In this document: piece after piece, positions 1 to 5,688 of the stretch | Layout of the letters: each line of letters opens with the position of its first letter | Numbering within the stretch: position 1 is the stretch's first letter | Assembly: GCA_001603615.1 (NCBI GenBank) | Contig: LUZL01000066.1 | Location: 1 to 6,527 of the forward strand | DNA length: 6,527 nt | Reading direction: 5' to 3' | Source of the DNA: Bacteroidales bacterium Bact_20 | Lineage (GTDB): Bacteria > Bacteroidota > Bacteroidia > Bacteroidales > DTU049 | Notes under the pieces: model-generated | Told to the model about the DNA's origin: nothing | Database searches by the model: none | What the model saw: the letters and a program-made list of their open reading frames with translations, nothing else | Position numbers and translations under genes: made by a program

Positions 1-505
1 GTGTTAATATATATGTATTGAAATTTATTAATCCCAAAGTATAATCATTTATTGGGATATTATAATTACTTATAAATTGATCCGAATATTTTATAAATTT
101 TTGTATATAAGGAGAAATATTTTTTTTAACAATTTTATTATTAGAAATTTTAATATAATTTGGAATTAAAATATTAAATTGATTATCTGTTAACGTTTTT
201 AATACTTGCTTAAAAGCTTTATTATCTTCAAAATTAAAAGATATTTCAACAAATTTTTGAGTATGAGAAAAATTAACATTGGTAATGCCCTTAACTGCTC
301 TTATTTGATCTACATAATATTGAAGCTCATCAGCTATTTTATCTGCAGGAGAGTTCATTACCTGACTAAACATTGCTATATTAGAAATGTCTAATCTTAT
401 TTTATAATAGCCAAGTCCATCTCCATTAACTGAAATATATTCTTCTATTTTTATACATGAAGAAGATATTAAAGCTATTAAAAGAATTAAAATATATTTT
501 TTCAT
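1..505 (-). CDS. Lipoprotein of unknown function, C-terminus cut off by the window edge
   Basis: This frame stays open from an ATG at 505 to the left window edge, giving 168 codons with no stop; the C-terminus is not visible. It begins with a short signal peptide: two Lys after Met, a hydrophobic run at residues 4-13, then S-S-S-C with Cys17 as the likely lipidated residue. Ser at -3 is a weaker lipobox than usual. The mature part opens with IEEYISVNGDGLGYYKIRLD, a beta-hairpin-like stretch of the kind seen at the N-terminus of several envelope lipoproteins (LppM/DUF3153-like in general look, not a firm match). Lys, Asn and Ile dominate the rest. The start overlaps the stop of the DUF4197 gene in ATGA (505-502), so the two are very probably co-transcribed and translationally coupled, and there is no separate promoter. 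I do not recognise the family. An envelope location, anchored in a membrane and facing the periplasm or the surface, is inferred from the signal alone. Confidence 0.85.
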   Translation of the reverse strand, partial: MKKYILILLIALISSSCIKIEEYISVNGDGLGYYKIRLDISNIAMFSQVMNSPADKIADELQYYVDQIRAVKGITNVNFSHTQKFVEISFNFEDNKAFKQVLKTLTDNQFNILIPNYIKISNNKIVKKNISPYIQKFIKYSDQFISNYNIPINDYTLGLINFNTYILT

Positions 506-1206
506 ATAACTATAGCATTAGAATCAAATACTTTTCTAAGTAGATCAGTAGTTCTTGCATTAACATCGGTTCGTATTTTAGCTTCTTCTTCAGCTATTTT
601 ATTAAATAATCTATTAATTGCTTGTTCGGTAACATAATCTGCCAAATCAGTATTTACGGGGTTTACACCAGGTAAAGTGTTGTATTTAGTAGTAATTTCG
701 TTCCAATATTTCGTTGCATTTACTTGCATTAGCGTTTGTTTGATAATAGGCATAAAAGCTTGATATAGTGATTGATATGTTTTAGATTGGAAATACATGG
801 TAGCAGCATTATTACCTCCTTTTAAAATATTTTTAGCATCTGTAATGGTCATTTCTTGAATAGCTTGAGTAAATATAGGTAAAGCTTTTTCCATTGATTT
901 TTCTGCTGCTTCATTCATAGTCTGAACGAATTTATCAACTAATGAATTTAATCCTATTTGATTTAATTTATCAGCTACATAACTCACCTCATTAGGAAAT
1001 GGTATCCTTAGTGATGGATTATTGTACAAAGCACCAGGTTGTTTTAAATAGTTTACTGCATTTTTAGTTCCTATATTTAATGCTTCTTTGAGTCCATTAA
1101 TTGCCTCCGTTTGAGTAACTATATTTTGTTGCTTTAGTCCTTTTTCTAATTGTTCACACGAAAATAAAAATAAACTAATAAATATTAAAATTAAAAACTT
1201 TTTCAT
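502..1206 (-). CDS. DUF4197 family lipoprotein
   Basis: The 234-residue protein starts with a type II signal peptide: Lys2-Lys3, a hydrophobic core at residues 4-15 and lipobox LFSC, with Cys17 as the acylation site. The mature part fits DUF4197: GLKEAL near residue 39, then the motifs SLRIPFP, MNEAAEKSMEKA, AITDA-like TITDAKNIL and GGNNAATMYF, followed by a mostly helical C-terminal half. The length is normal for the family. DUF4197 proteins are widespread in Bacteroidota and Proteobacteria as periplasm-facing lipoproteins, and I know of no established biochemical role. It is the first gene of a two-gene operon; its TGA stop overlaps the ATG of the next lipoprotein. A TATTTTTG promoter element lies 15 nt before the start codon. 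No Shine-Dalgarno sequence is seen, which is usual for this phylum. The assignment rests on recognised motifs and was not tested by a search. Confidence 0.9.
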   Translation of the reverse strand: MKKFLILIFISLFLFSCEQLEKGLKQQNIVTQTEAINGLKEALNIGTKNAVNYLKQPGALYNNPSLRIPFPNEVSYVADKLNQIGLNSLVDKFVQTMNEAAEKSMEKALPIFTQAIQEMTITDAKNILKGGNNAATMYFQSKTYQSLYQAFMPIIKQTLMQVNATKYWNEITTKYNTLPGVNPVNTDLADYVTEQAINRLFNKIAEEEAKIRTDVNARTTDLLRKVFDSNAIVI

Positions 1207-1221
1207 AATACATTATTTTTA

Positions 1222-1254
1222 CAAAAATATTAAAATTTTATATAAAAATACAAA
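1222..1254 (-). promoter_or_regulatory. Bacteroidota-type promoter for the DUF4197-lipoprotein operon
   Basis: On the minus strand a TTTG element (1254-1251) is followed after 21 nt by TATTTTTG (1229-1222), matching the -33/-7 consensus TTTG...TAnnTTTG. The -7 element ends 15 nt before the ATG at 1206, which leaves a very short leader. The surrounding DNA is extremely AT-rich, so a chance match is possible, but the position is right. Confidence 0.55.
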
Positions 1255-1309
1255 AATTACTTCAAATATTGATTTATAGCAGGGGAAAGGCAAAATATAA
1301 TTTTTTTAG

Positions 1310-1317
1310 TAATTTTG
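1310..1317 (+). promoter_or_regulatory. -7 promoter element of the rhomboid gene
   Basis: TAATTTTG matches TAnnTTTG and ends 28 nt before the rhomboid ATG. No TTG or TTTG is found 17-23 nt upstream, where the sequence is an AGGGGAAAGG stretch instead, so only half of the promoter is supported. Confidence 0.45.
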
Positions 1318-1345
1318 CAAATTATTTAAAAAATACAAACATTAA

Positions 1346-1948
1346 ATGATTACAACTAAAATATTAATAATCACAATAATAATTTCTATAATTGCTTTTT
1401 TTAATAGAAATTTAATGAATACATTTCTATTTTACCCATATAGGATTTATCACAATAATGAATGGTTCCGATTTATTACAGCAGGATTTATTCATGGGGG
1501 CATTTTACATTTATTTATTAATATGTGGGTACTATATATCTTTGGTGGTGCTATAGAGAAGTCTCTATCTATGATTTTTATGAATGATAAATTACATTTT
1601 GTAATATTATATTTTGGAGGAATGGTATTTTCATCTATAATTCCATTTTTTAAAAACAAGAACAATCCTCAATACATGGCTTTAGGTGCTTCTGGTGCTA
1701 TCTCTGCAATTGTTTTTGCTTTTATTCTTTTATATCCTACTGAGAAATTAATTATTTTCCCTATTCCTATTGGTATACCAGCATGGGTTTTTGGAGTATT
1801 TTATTTGATATTTTCATATTATCAATCTAAAAGAAGTAAAGACAATATAGCACATGATGTACATTTCTATGGTAGTATTTTTGGAATTTTATATTTGACT
1901 TTAGTCAAACCCTCTATTTTTATGCATTTTATTAATGCTATCTTTTAA
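1346..1948 (+). CDS. Rhomboid family intramembrane serine protease (S54)
   Basis: This 200-residue polytopic protein has the compact six-TM rhomboid core, with hydrophobic segments near residues 3-19, 45-68, 83-99, 112-130, 143-158 and 172-188. The family signature is complete. HGGILHLFIN in TM2 supplies His50, His55 and the oxyanion-side Asn59. GASG at residues 114-117 in TM4 carries the nucleophile Ser116. HDVHFYGSIFG in TM6 supplies the catalytic His, which by alignment to the usual AHxxGxxxG is His173. Rhomboids cut transmembrane helices within the membrane; the substrate here is unknown. There is no extra cytoplasmic or C-terminal domain, as is common for short Bacteroidota members. The gene diverges from the DUF4197 operon (139-bp gap), converges on the DUF2795 gene (95-bp gap), and is apparently monocistronic. 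All catalytic residues are present, so it should be active. Confidence 0.94.
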   Translation: MITTKILIITIIISIIAFFNRNLMNTFLFYPYRIYHNNEWFRFITAGFIHGGILHLFINMWVLYIFGGAIEKSLSMIFMNDKLHFVILYFGGMVFSSIIPFFKNKNNPQYMALGASGAISAIVFAFILLYPTEKLIIFPIPIGIPAWVFGVFYLIFSYYQSKRSKDNIAHDVHFYGSIFGILYLTLVKPSIFMHFINAIF

Positions 1949-2043
1949 TTAATATATATTTTTTTTAAGATTAAATGCATTAAAAATAAACAAATATTTG
2001 ATGTATTTATATTATTATAACAACAAAAGAAAAGGTACTAAGA

Positions 2044-2262
2044 TTACTGTTCTTCTTCATCGAAGAATTCTTTGAAATCTGGATAATCTGGCCATAGATC
2101 ATCTATACCTTCAAATTCTTTTTCTTCATCCTCTATTTCTAGTAAATTTTGTATTAATTCTGCTGGTGCACCAGTTCTATACGCATAATCGAGTAATTCC
2201 TCTTTTGTTGCTGGCCATGGTGCATCTTCTAATTTAGAAGCTAATTCTAATGTCCAATACAT
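2044..2262 (-). CDS. DUF2795 domain-containing small acidic protein
   Basis: The 72-residue protein begins MYWTLELASKLEDAPWPATK and continues ELLDYAYRTGAPAELIQNL. This is the conserved core of Bacteroidota DUF2795 proteins, which are about this length. The C-terminal third is very acidic and contains the conserved-looking WPDYP near residues 57-61; about 23 of 72 residues are Asp or Glu against 5 Lys or Arg. There is no signal peptide or membrane segment, so it should be cytosolic. The molecular function of the family is not established to my knowledge. The gene is a single unit with the best-matching promoter in the window. A purine-rich AAAAAGAAG stretch lies within its leader and could help ribosome binding. 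Confidence 0.9.
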   Translation of the reverse strand: MYWTLELASKLEDAPWPATKEELLDYAYRTGAPAELIQNLLEIEDEEKEFEGIDDLWPDYPDFKEFFDEEEQ

Positions 2263-2287
2263 AAAACTTCTTTTTAAAAATAATTTG

Positions 2288-2318
2288 CAAAGATATATTA
2301 TTTTTTGAAATAAACAAA
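2288..2318 (-). promoter_or_regulatory. Full-consensus promoter of the DUF2795 gene
   Basis: On the minus strand TTTG (2318-2315), exactly 19 nt, then TATCTTTG (2295-2288) reproduces the Bacteroidota TTTG-N19-TAnnTTTG consensus. The -7 element ends 25 nt before the ATG at 2262. The -33 element lies one base beyond the stop codon of the upstream lipoprotein gene, so the DUF2795 gene has its own start even though it follows that gene by only 57 bp. Confidence 0.7.
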
Positions 2319-2319
2319 T

Positions 2320-2736
2320 TTAATATAATTTTGTATAAACAGCAGTAATAGTGTCTAATGTTATTCCATCATTCACAAAATAATCCAAATTAATTGTTGT
2401 TTTATTATTTTGCATTATTCCACTACCTCTCACATTTATTGTATTATTGCATGCTAATTGTGATGGGATATCTAGAGCTAAGTCATTAACTATCGCTCTT
2501 ACTTTTTCGTTAGAACCAAATTGGTGGAAATTATATATATTAATGTATGTTTGAGTGGTACTATCTATTTTAATAATTACATTATAGGCAAAGCCAGTAT
2601 TAATTTCTTTGCATTTCCAAGTACCAGCGAAATATTCTCTAGTATCTACATCTTCATTATCATCTACACAAGATGTAAAAAATAAAGTACATAGAAAAAC
2701 TATTAATATTATTGGGGTATATTTTATTTTAAACAT
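2320..2736 (-). CDS. Small lipoprotein with lipocalin-like beta fold, possibly surface exposed
   Basis: The 138-residue protein has a type II signal peptide: Lys3 and Lys5, a hydrophobic run at 7-20, and FTSC with Cys23 as the lipidation site. Just after the Cys comes VDDNEDVD, an acidic cluster resembling the lipoprotein export signals that send Bacteroidota lipoproteins to the outer face of the outer membrane. The mature part (about residues 35-138) begins FAGTWKCKE and is built of alternating strands. It ends with a GSGIMQNN turn, NDGITLDTITAVYTK and a terminal Tyr. This GTW...GSG...NDG...YTK layout is common in small Bacteroidota lipoproteins with a lipocalin-like or short beta-sandwich fold. 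No ligand or partner can be named. Cys42 and Cys95 could form a disulfide. The gene has its own promoter inside the 3' end of the exonuclease gene upstream. Confidence 0.85.
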   Translation of the reverse strand: MFKIKYTPIILIVFLCTLFFTSCVDDNEDVDTREYFAGTWKCKEINTGFAYNVIIKIDSTTQTYINIYNFHQFGSNEKVRAIVNDLALDIPSQLACNNTINVRGSGIMQNNKTTINLDYFVNDGITLDTITAVYTKLY

Positions 2737-2755
2737 TTACTAATATATTTTTAAA

Positions 2756-2786
2756 CAAAATTAATGACATTTTTTTAAAAATCAAA
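2756..2786 (-). promoter_or_regulatory. Full-consensus promoter of the small lipoprotein gene, overlapping the 3' end of xth
   Basis: On the minus strand TTTG (2786-2783), 19 nt, then TAATTTTG (2763-2756) fits the Bacteroidota consensus with the optimal spacing. The -7 element ends 19 nt before the ATG at 2736. The -33 element falls within the last codons of the exonuclease III gene, whose stop is at 2777-2775. Confidence 0.65.
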
Positions 2787-3551
2787 ATATAATTTTACTG
2801 GGCAATGGTCGCTATGATCTATACTAGGTAAAATTTCACAAGATATTAATTTATCTTTTAGTGATTTGCTAACCATGAAATAGTCTATACGCCAGCCAAT
2901 ATTTCTCTCACGTGCATTTTTAGCTCTATAGCTCCACCATGTATAGTGTCCAGGCTCATCAGGGTGAAAATATCTAAATGCGTCTATGAAATCTTTATTA
3001 ATAAATTGGTCTATCCATGCACGTTCCTCGGGTAAAAAACCACTATTATTAGCATTACCTACAGGATCATGTATGTCTATCGCCGTATGGCAAATATTAA
3101 AATCGCCACAAATAATTAAATTTGGATGTTGTCTACGAAAATCTTGGATATAATTATCAAAATCTTCCAACCATTGCATTTTAAAAGCTTGTCTCTCATC
3201 ACCACTGCTACCACTAGGATGATAAACATTTATCAAAACTACAGAACCGTAATATGCTTTTATCATGCGTCCTTCTGCATCATATTTAGGTATGCCCATT
3301 CCTATCTCTACCTTATCAGGTTTTATTTTTGTGATTAAGCCTGTACCAGAGTAACCTTTTTTTTCTGCTGGATGCCAATGTGTCTGATAACCTAGCTCCT
3401 GAAATAATAAATCTGGTATCTGATCTGCACTAGCTTTTAACTCTTGAAAACAAACAATATCGCTCCCATCTTCTCTTAAAAAATCTACTAATCCTTTTCT
3501 AATAGCTGCCCTTATACCATTAACATTGTATGTCAAAATAGAAACTTTCAT
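2775..3551 (-). CDS. xth: Exodeoxyribonuclease III (AP endonuclease family)
   Basis: This 258-residue cytosolic enzyme of the exonuclease III / AP endonuclease (EEP) superfamily cleaves DNA 5' to abasic sites and removes nucleotides from 3' ends during base-excision repair, using a divalent metal. The active site is complete: YNVNG near the N-terminus (Asn9), CFQELKA with metal-binding Glu37, NVYHP (Tyr110), GDFN (Asp150, Asn152), RIDYFMVS (Asp223) and SDHCPV with Asp248-His249. The DNA-binding loop region GHYTWWSYR (201-209) is also typical. The length equals the usual 250-270 residues, and the start fits the conserved MKVSILTYNVNG beginning. The gene has its own promoter in the 63-bp gap after the peptidase gene, and its last codons house the -33 element of the next gene. 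ExoA is an equally valid name for this ortholog type. Confidence 0.96.
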   Translation of the reverse strand: MKVSILTYNVNGIRAAIRKGLVDFLREDGSDIVCFQELKASADQIPDLLFQELGYQTHWHPAEKKGYSGTGLITKIKPDKVEIGMGIPKYDAEGRMIKAYYGSVVLINVYHPSGSSGDERQAFKMQWLEDFDNYIQDFRRQHPNLIICGDFNICHTAIDIHDPVGNANNSGFLPEERAWIDQFINKDFIDAFRYFHPDEPGHYTWWSYRAKNARERNIGWRIDYFMVSKSLKDKLISCEILPSIDHSDHCPVKLYFDF

Positions 3552-3571
3552 AATTCCATAAATTTTAATTT

Positions 3572-3604
3572 CAAAAATATGAAAAATCTTTAAATAGTGG
3601 CAAA
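3572..3604 (-). promoter_or_regulatory. Promoter of the exonuclease III gene
   Basis: On the minus strand TTTG (3604-3601), 21 nt, then TATTTTTG (3579-3572) resembles the Bacteroidota promoter. The -7 element ends 20 nt before the ATG at 3551. The -33 element sits in the loop of the small inverted repeat that follows the peptidase stop codon. Confidence 0.5.
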
Positions 3605-3618
3605 TAAAAAAACACTAT
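3594..3618 (-). terminator. Possible weak hairpin at the end of the peptidase gene
   Basis: A perfect 6-bp inverted repeat (CACTAT at 3613-3618 and ATAGTG at 3594-3599) surrounds a 13-nt loop and includes the peptidase stop codon. On the minus strand the stem is followed by TTTAAAGATTTTTC, an imperfect T-rich tail. The stem is short and has only two GC pairs, so this is a weak candidate for an intrinsic terminator and may be chance. Confidence 0.25.
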
Positions 3619-5399
3619 CTTTTCATTATTTGTTGATAAGAAACCTCATCTTTCACTTTAAAAACAGGTATGGTAAGTCTACGCTGATCTTTCCAAGGAG
3701 AATTATCATAAAACCACATTAGTTGTGCCCAAGCATCTTTAGCAAAATCTGGGTCTTTTACTTTTTTTTCTTCGAAAGCTGCTGCTATATTTTTATCTTT
3801 TAGCATACTCTGAGCCAGAGTGTCTAGTACATATATTTCGCCATATTCCTTTCTCTCAAACATAGAGTTGAAAGAGCCCATTTTCATAAATCCTACAGGG
3901 GATTCAGGTTCTAAAAGGTAAACAATACTTTTCCACGATTTTTGATTTATTGGTATGAAAAAACTACCACGTGGAAAATCTATTAATGTATCACGCAATT
4001 GAAACGAAAAAATGGGACTAAAAGTACCTTCGAATATTGAATTATTATATTCCAAATTTGTCAAAAAGTAATATTGCACCTTTATTTTCATTTCTTTAGT
4101 AAATGTAAAAAAAGATACCTGGTGCAACTTGAGAATCTCCATTAAGTGCTTCCATTCAGGACCTAGTATGTATCCGTAAGGCAAAATAGCATTTGTTTTC
4201 ACTTCTATAGAATCCCAAAAATCAAGGGTTACATCAATAGGTTTAGTATTATCATAAGTATAGTAAGATAAACCTGTAACTGGACTTATTACCTTATGAA
4301 ATTCATATCCTTTTAAAATTTTTTTACTTTTATGATCTGCGAGCTTATATTCAATCGGGAAGAGCATATTAGGAATAGCACTAGATAGTGAGTATTCATC
4401 TTCTTTAGATAAGATATTTTGTAAAAGATGTTTATTATCATTCATCCATTGTAAAATAATCAATAAAGCTTGATGAGTAGCCAAAACTCGCTGTTTATAG
4501 GGTTTAAGCATATGGGTTTCTAGTAATAATGCTGGTCTATTATTCAAGAGTGGATAACTATGAGATAATATTGGACTATATAATGAAGTAGCTAGACCAC
4601 TTTCAGGGCTAAACCAATTCCTAAAAGCCACATATTGAGTAGAAAGGAACCCTTTTTTATCCATTTCATTAGTAAAATATGGAATAAAATTTGTCTTGAA
4701 AAAATTATTAAAATTGTTACTCATAAAAATAGGTAACTGCATATCAAAAGTCATCACATATTGATAATCTGCACCGTCAGTAGTATGACAATCTATAAAT
4801 AAATCAGGATGCCAGTAATAATAAAATTGCAACCAATTTTTCATTTCTACAGAGCTTGCTTTCAAATAATCTCTATTAAGATTTAAATTCATAGCATTAG
4901 CACGCCATCCCTGAAGCTCAGGACCATTTTGATTGATACGATGATATGGGCTAAGCAATTTCAATCCATCTATATTAAAAGTCGGAATAAAAATAATAGT
5001 AACGTTATTTAACAAGTCCATTTTATTTTTATCAGATAATAATGTTCTGATAAGCATAAAACCTGCATCTATCCCGTCAGGTTCTCCTGCATGTATGCCA
5101 GCCTGTATCATCAGTGTAGATTTTTTTTGTTTAGCAACCTCTATTGGATTATTCGCTTTATCTTTGAAAATAATAAGTGCTGGTATAGTGTCATTCTGCT
5201 CTGATAAACCTAAAAAAGTGAAAATAACATTATCAGGATATCTTTTAGATATATCATGAGAGAGCCGCATTACTTGCTCATAAGTCAAACTTTTATTAGG
5301 ATCACTATCTATTGGCAAAAAAAATAAATCTTTTTGCTGGGAAAATATTGATAATGAATAAATAATCAGTAACACACATAAAATGCTTCTTCTAATCAT
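3615..5399 (-). CDS. Secreted M14-like zinc carboxypeptidase
   Basis: The 594-residue protein begins with a type I signal peptide: Arg3-Arg4, a hydrophobic core at 6-19 and likely cleavage near Ser20-Gln21. It is therefore exported to the periplasm or beyond. Residues 38-320 form an M14 carboxypeptidase domain. GIHAGEPDG gives zinc ligands His103 and Glu106, DCHTTDG gives His205, NLNRDYLK (Asn175-Arg176) is the substrate carboxylate site, and LLLETHMLK gives catalytic Glu294. The C-terminal region (about 340-580) matches the extension of the M14-like Bacteroidota group: ILGPEW, PINQKSW, LLEPESPVGF, FNSMFERKEYGEIYVLD and WFYDNSPWKD. The expected activity is removal of C-terminal amino acids from peptides or cell-wall peptides; the substrate is not evident. 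No C-terminal type IX secretion sorting domain is visible. All catalytic residues are intact. The gene is monocistronic, with two candidate -7 elements upstream. Confidence 0.93.
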   Translation of the reverse strand: MIRRSILCVLLIIYSLSIFSQQKDLFFLPIDSDPNKSLTYEQVMRLSHDISKRYPDNVIFTFLGLSEQNDTIPALIIFKDKANNPIEVAKQKKSTLMIQAGIHAGEPDGIDAGFMLIRTLLSDKNKMDLLNNVTIIFIPTFNIDGLKLLSPYHRINQNGPELQGWRANAMNLNLNRDYLKASSVEMKNWLQFYYYWHPDLFIDCHTTDGADYQYVMTFDMQLPIFMSNNFNNFFKTNFIPYFTNEMDKKGFLSTQYVAFRNWFSPESGLATSLYSPILSHSYPLLNNRPALLLETHMLKPYKQRVLATHQALLIILQWMNDNKHLLQNILSKEDEYSLSSAIPNMLFPIEYKLADHKSKKILKGYEFHKVISPVTGLSYYTYDNTKPIDVTLDFWDSIEVKTNAILPYGYILGPEWKHLMEILKLHQVSFFTFTKEMKIKVQYYFLTNLEYNNSIFEGTFSPIFSFQLRDTLIDFPRGSFFIPINQKSWKSIVYLLEPESPVGFMKMGSFNSMFERKEYGEIYVLDTLAQSMLKDKNIAAAFEEKKVKDPDFAKDAWAQLMWFYDNSPWKDQRRLTIPVFKVKDEVSYQQIMKR

Positions 5400-5415
5400 A
5401 TGATAATTTTTATGA

Positions 5416-5433
5416 CAAAAATAATCAAAAATA
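5416..5433 (-). promoter_or_regulatory. Two tandem -7 elements upstream of the M14 peptidase
   Basis: TATTTTTG occurs twice on the minus strand, at 5423-5416 and 5433-5426, ending 15 and 25 nt before the ATG at 5399. Neither has a TTG or TTTG at 17-23 nt upstream. The 10-nt repeat could give two start sites, or one copy could be chance in AT-rich DNA. Confidence 0.4.
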
Positions 5434-5602
5434 AATACAGAAAAGAGATTAAACTATTCATTAGTGATAAAATAGATCTTTAAACATAACAACTGAATAA
5501 TAAAAATGTAAAGGTCAATTATACAAATAAATAAATTATAGTTAAAAAAAACAGTAAGGTGTAAAATTACATAAGGGATTAATAGATATTTGAGGAAACA
5601 TA

Positions 5603-5640
5603 TAAAATAAAACATTTATTTAAATGTTGTAAAATAAAAC
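5603..5640. repeat. 18-bp palindrome flanked by 11-bp direct repeats
   Basis: AACATTTA (5611-5618) and TAAATGTT (5621-5628) form a perfect 8-bp inverted repeat with a TT centre. The 11-mer TAAAATAAAAC occurs at 5603-5613 and again at 5630-5640, exactly 27 bp apart, so it brackets the palindrome. The block lies 23 bp upstream of the -7 element of the transposase-like gene. It could be a dimer-binding operator. The low-complexity AT composition makes coincidence a serious alternative. Confidence 0.5.
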
Positions 5641-5663
5641 TGATATATGATATAAAAAATAAT

Positions 5664-5671
5664 TATATTTG
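5664..5671 (+). promoter_or_regulatory. -7 promoter element of the transposase-like gene
   Basis: TATATTTG matches TAnnTTTG and ends 17 nt before the ATG at 5689. There is no clear TTTG at the expected upstream distance. A leader this short resembles the host genes in the window. Confidence 0.45.
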
Positions 5672-5688
5672 CCAAAATTTTTTGTTTT

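Larger units (their letters stand above)
5400..5688. other. Divergent intergenic region between the peptidase and the transposase-like gene
   Basis: This 289-bp stretch is the longest non-coding gap in the window. It holds outward-facing promoter elements at both ends and, near its right side, a palindrome between direct repeats. I see no tRNA, no convincing small ORF and no structured RNA. An insertion sequence left end would have to lie here, but I cannot identify a terminal inverted repeat, because the right end is beyond the window. Confidence 0.6.

Noticed and set aside
206..394. Plus-strand open frame of 62 codons
   Set aside because: It lies antisense within the partial lipoprotein gene. 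Its product has no recognisable motif, while the minus-strand frame has a signal peptide and is coupled to the DUF4197 gene.
1922..1980. Inverted copies ATGCATTT (1922-1929) and AAATGCAT (1973-1980)
   Set aside because: The core ATGCAT is self-palindromic, pairing does not extend beyond 8 bp, and one arm is inside the rhomboid coding sequence.
1951..2008. Possible bidirectional terminator between rhomboid and DUF2795: AATATATATT followed by T residues, and AAATGCAT / ATGTATTT with a 20-nt loop
   Set aside because: The stems are almost all AT or contain a mismatch and have long loops. I cannot separate them from background in this composition.
3126..3338. Plus-strand open frame of 70 codons
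   Set aside because: It is antisense to the exonuclease III gene, whose catalytic motifs are unambiguous across this stretch.
5376..5378. Cys8 in the M14 peptidase signal region as a possible lipidation site
   Set aside because: It is too close to the N-terminus and lies before the hydrophobic core, so it cannot be a lipobox. Type I cleavage near residue 20 fits better.
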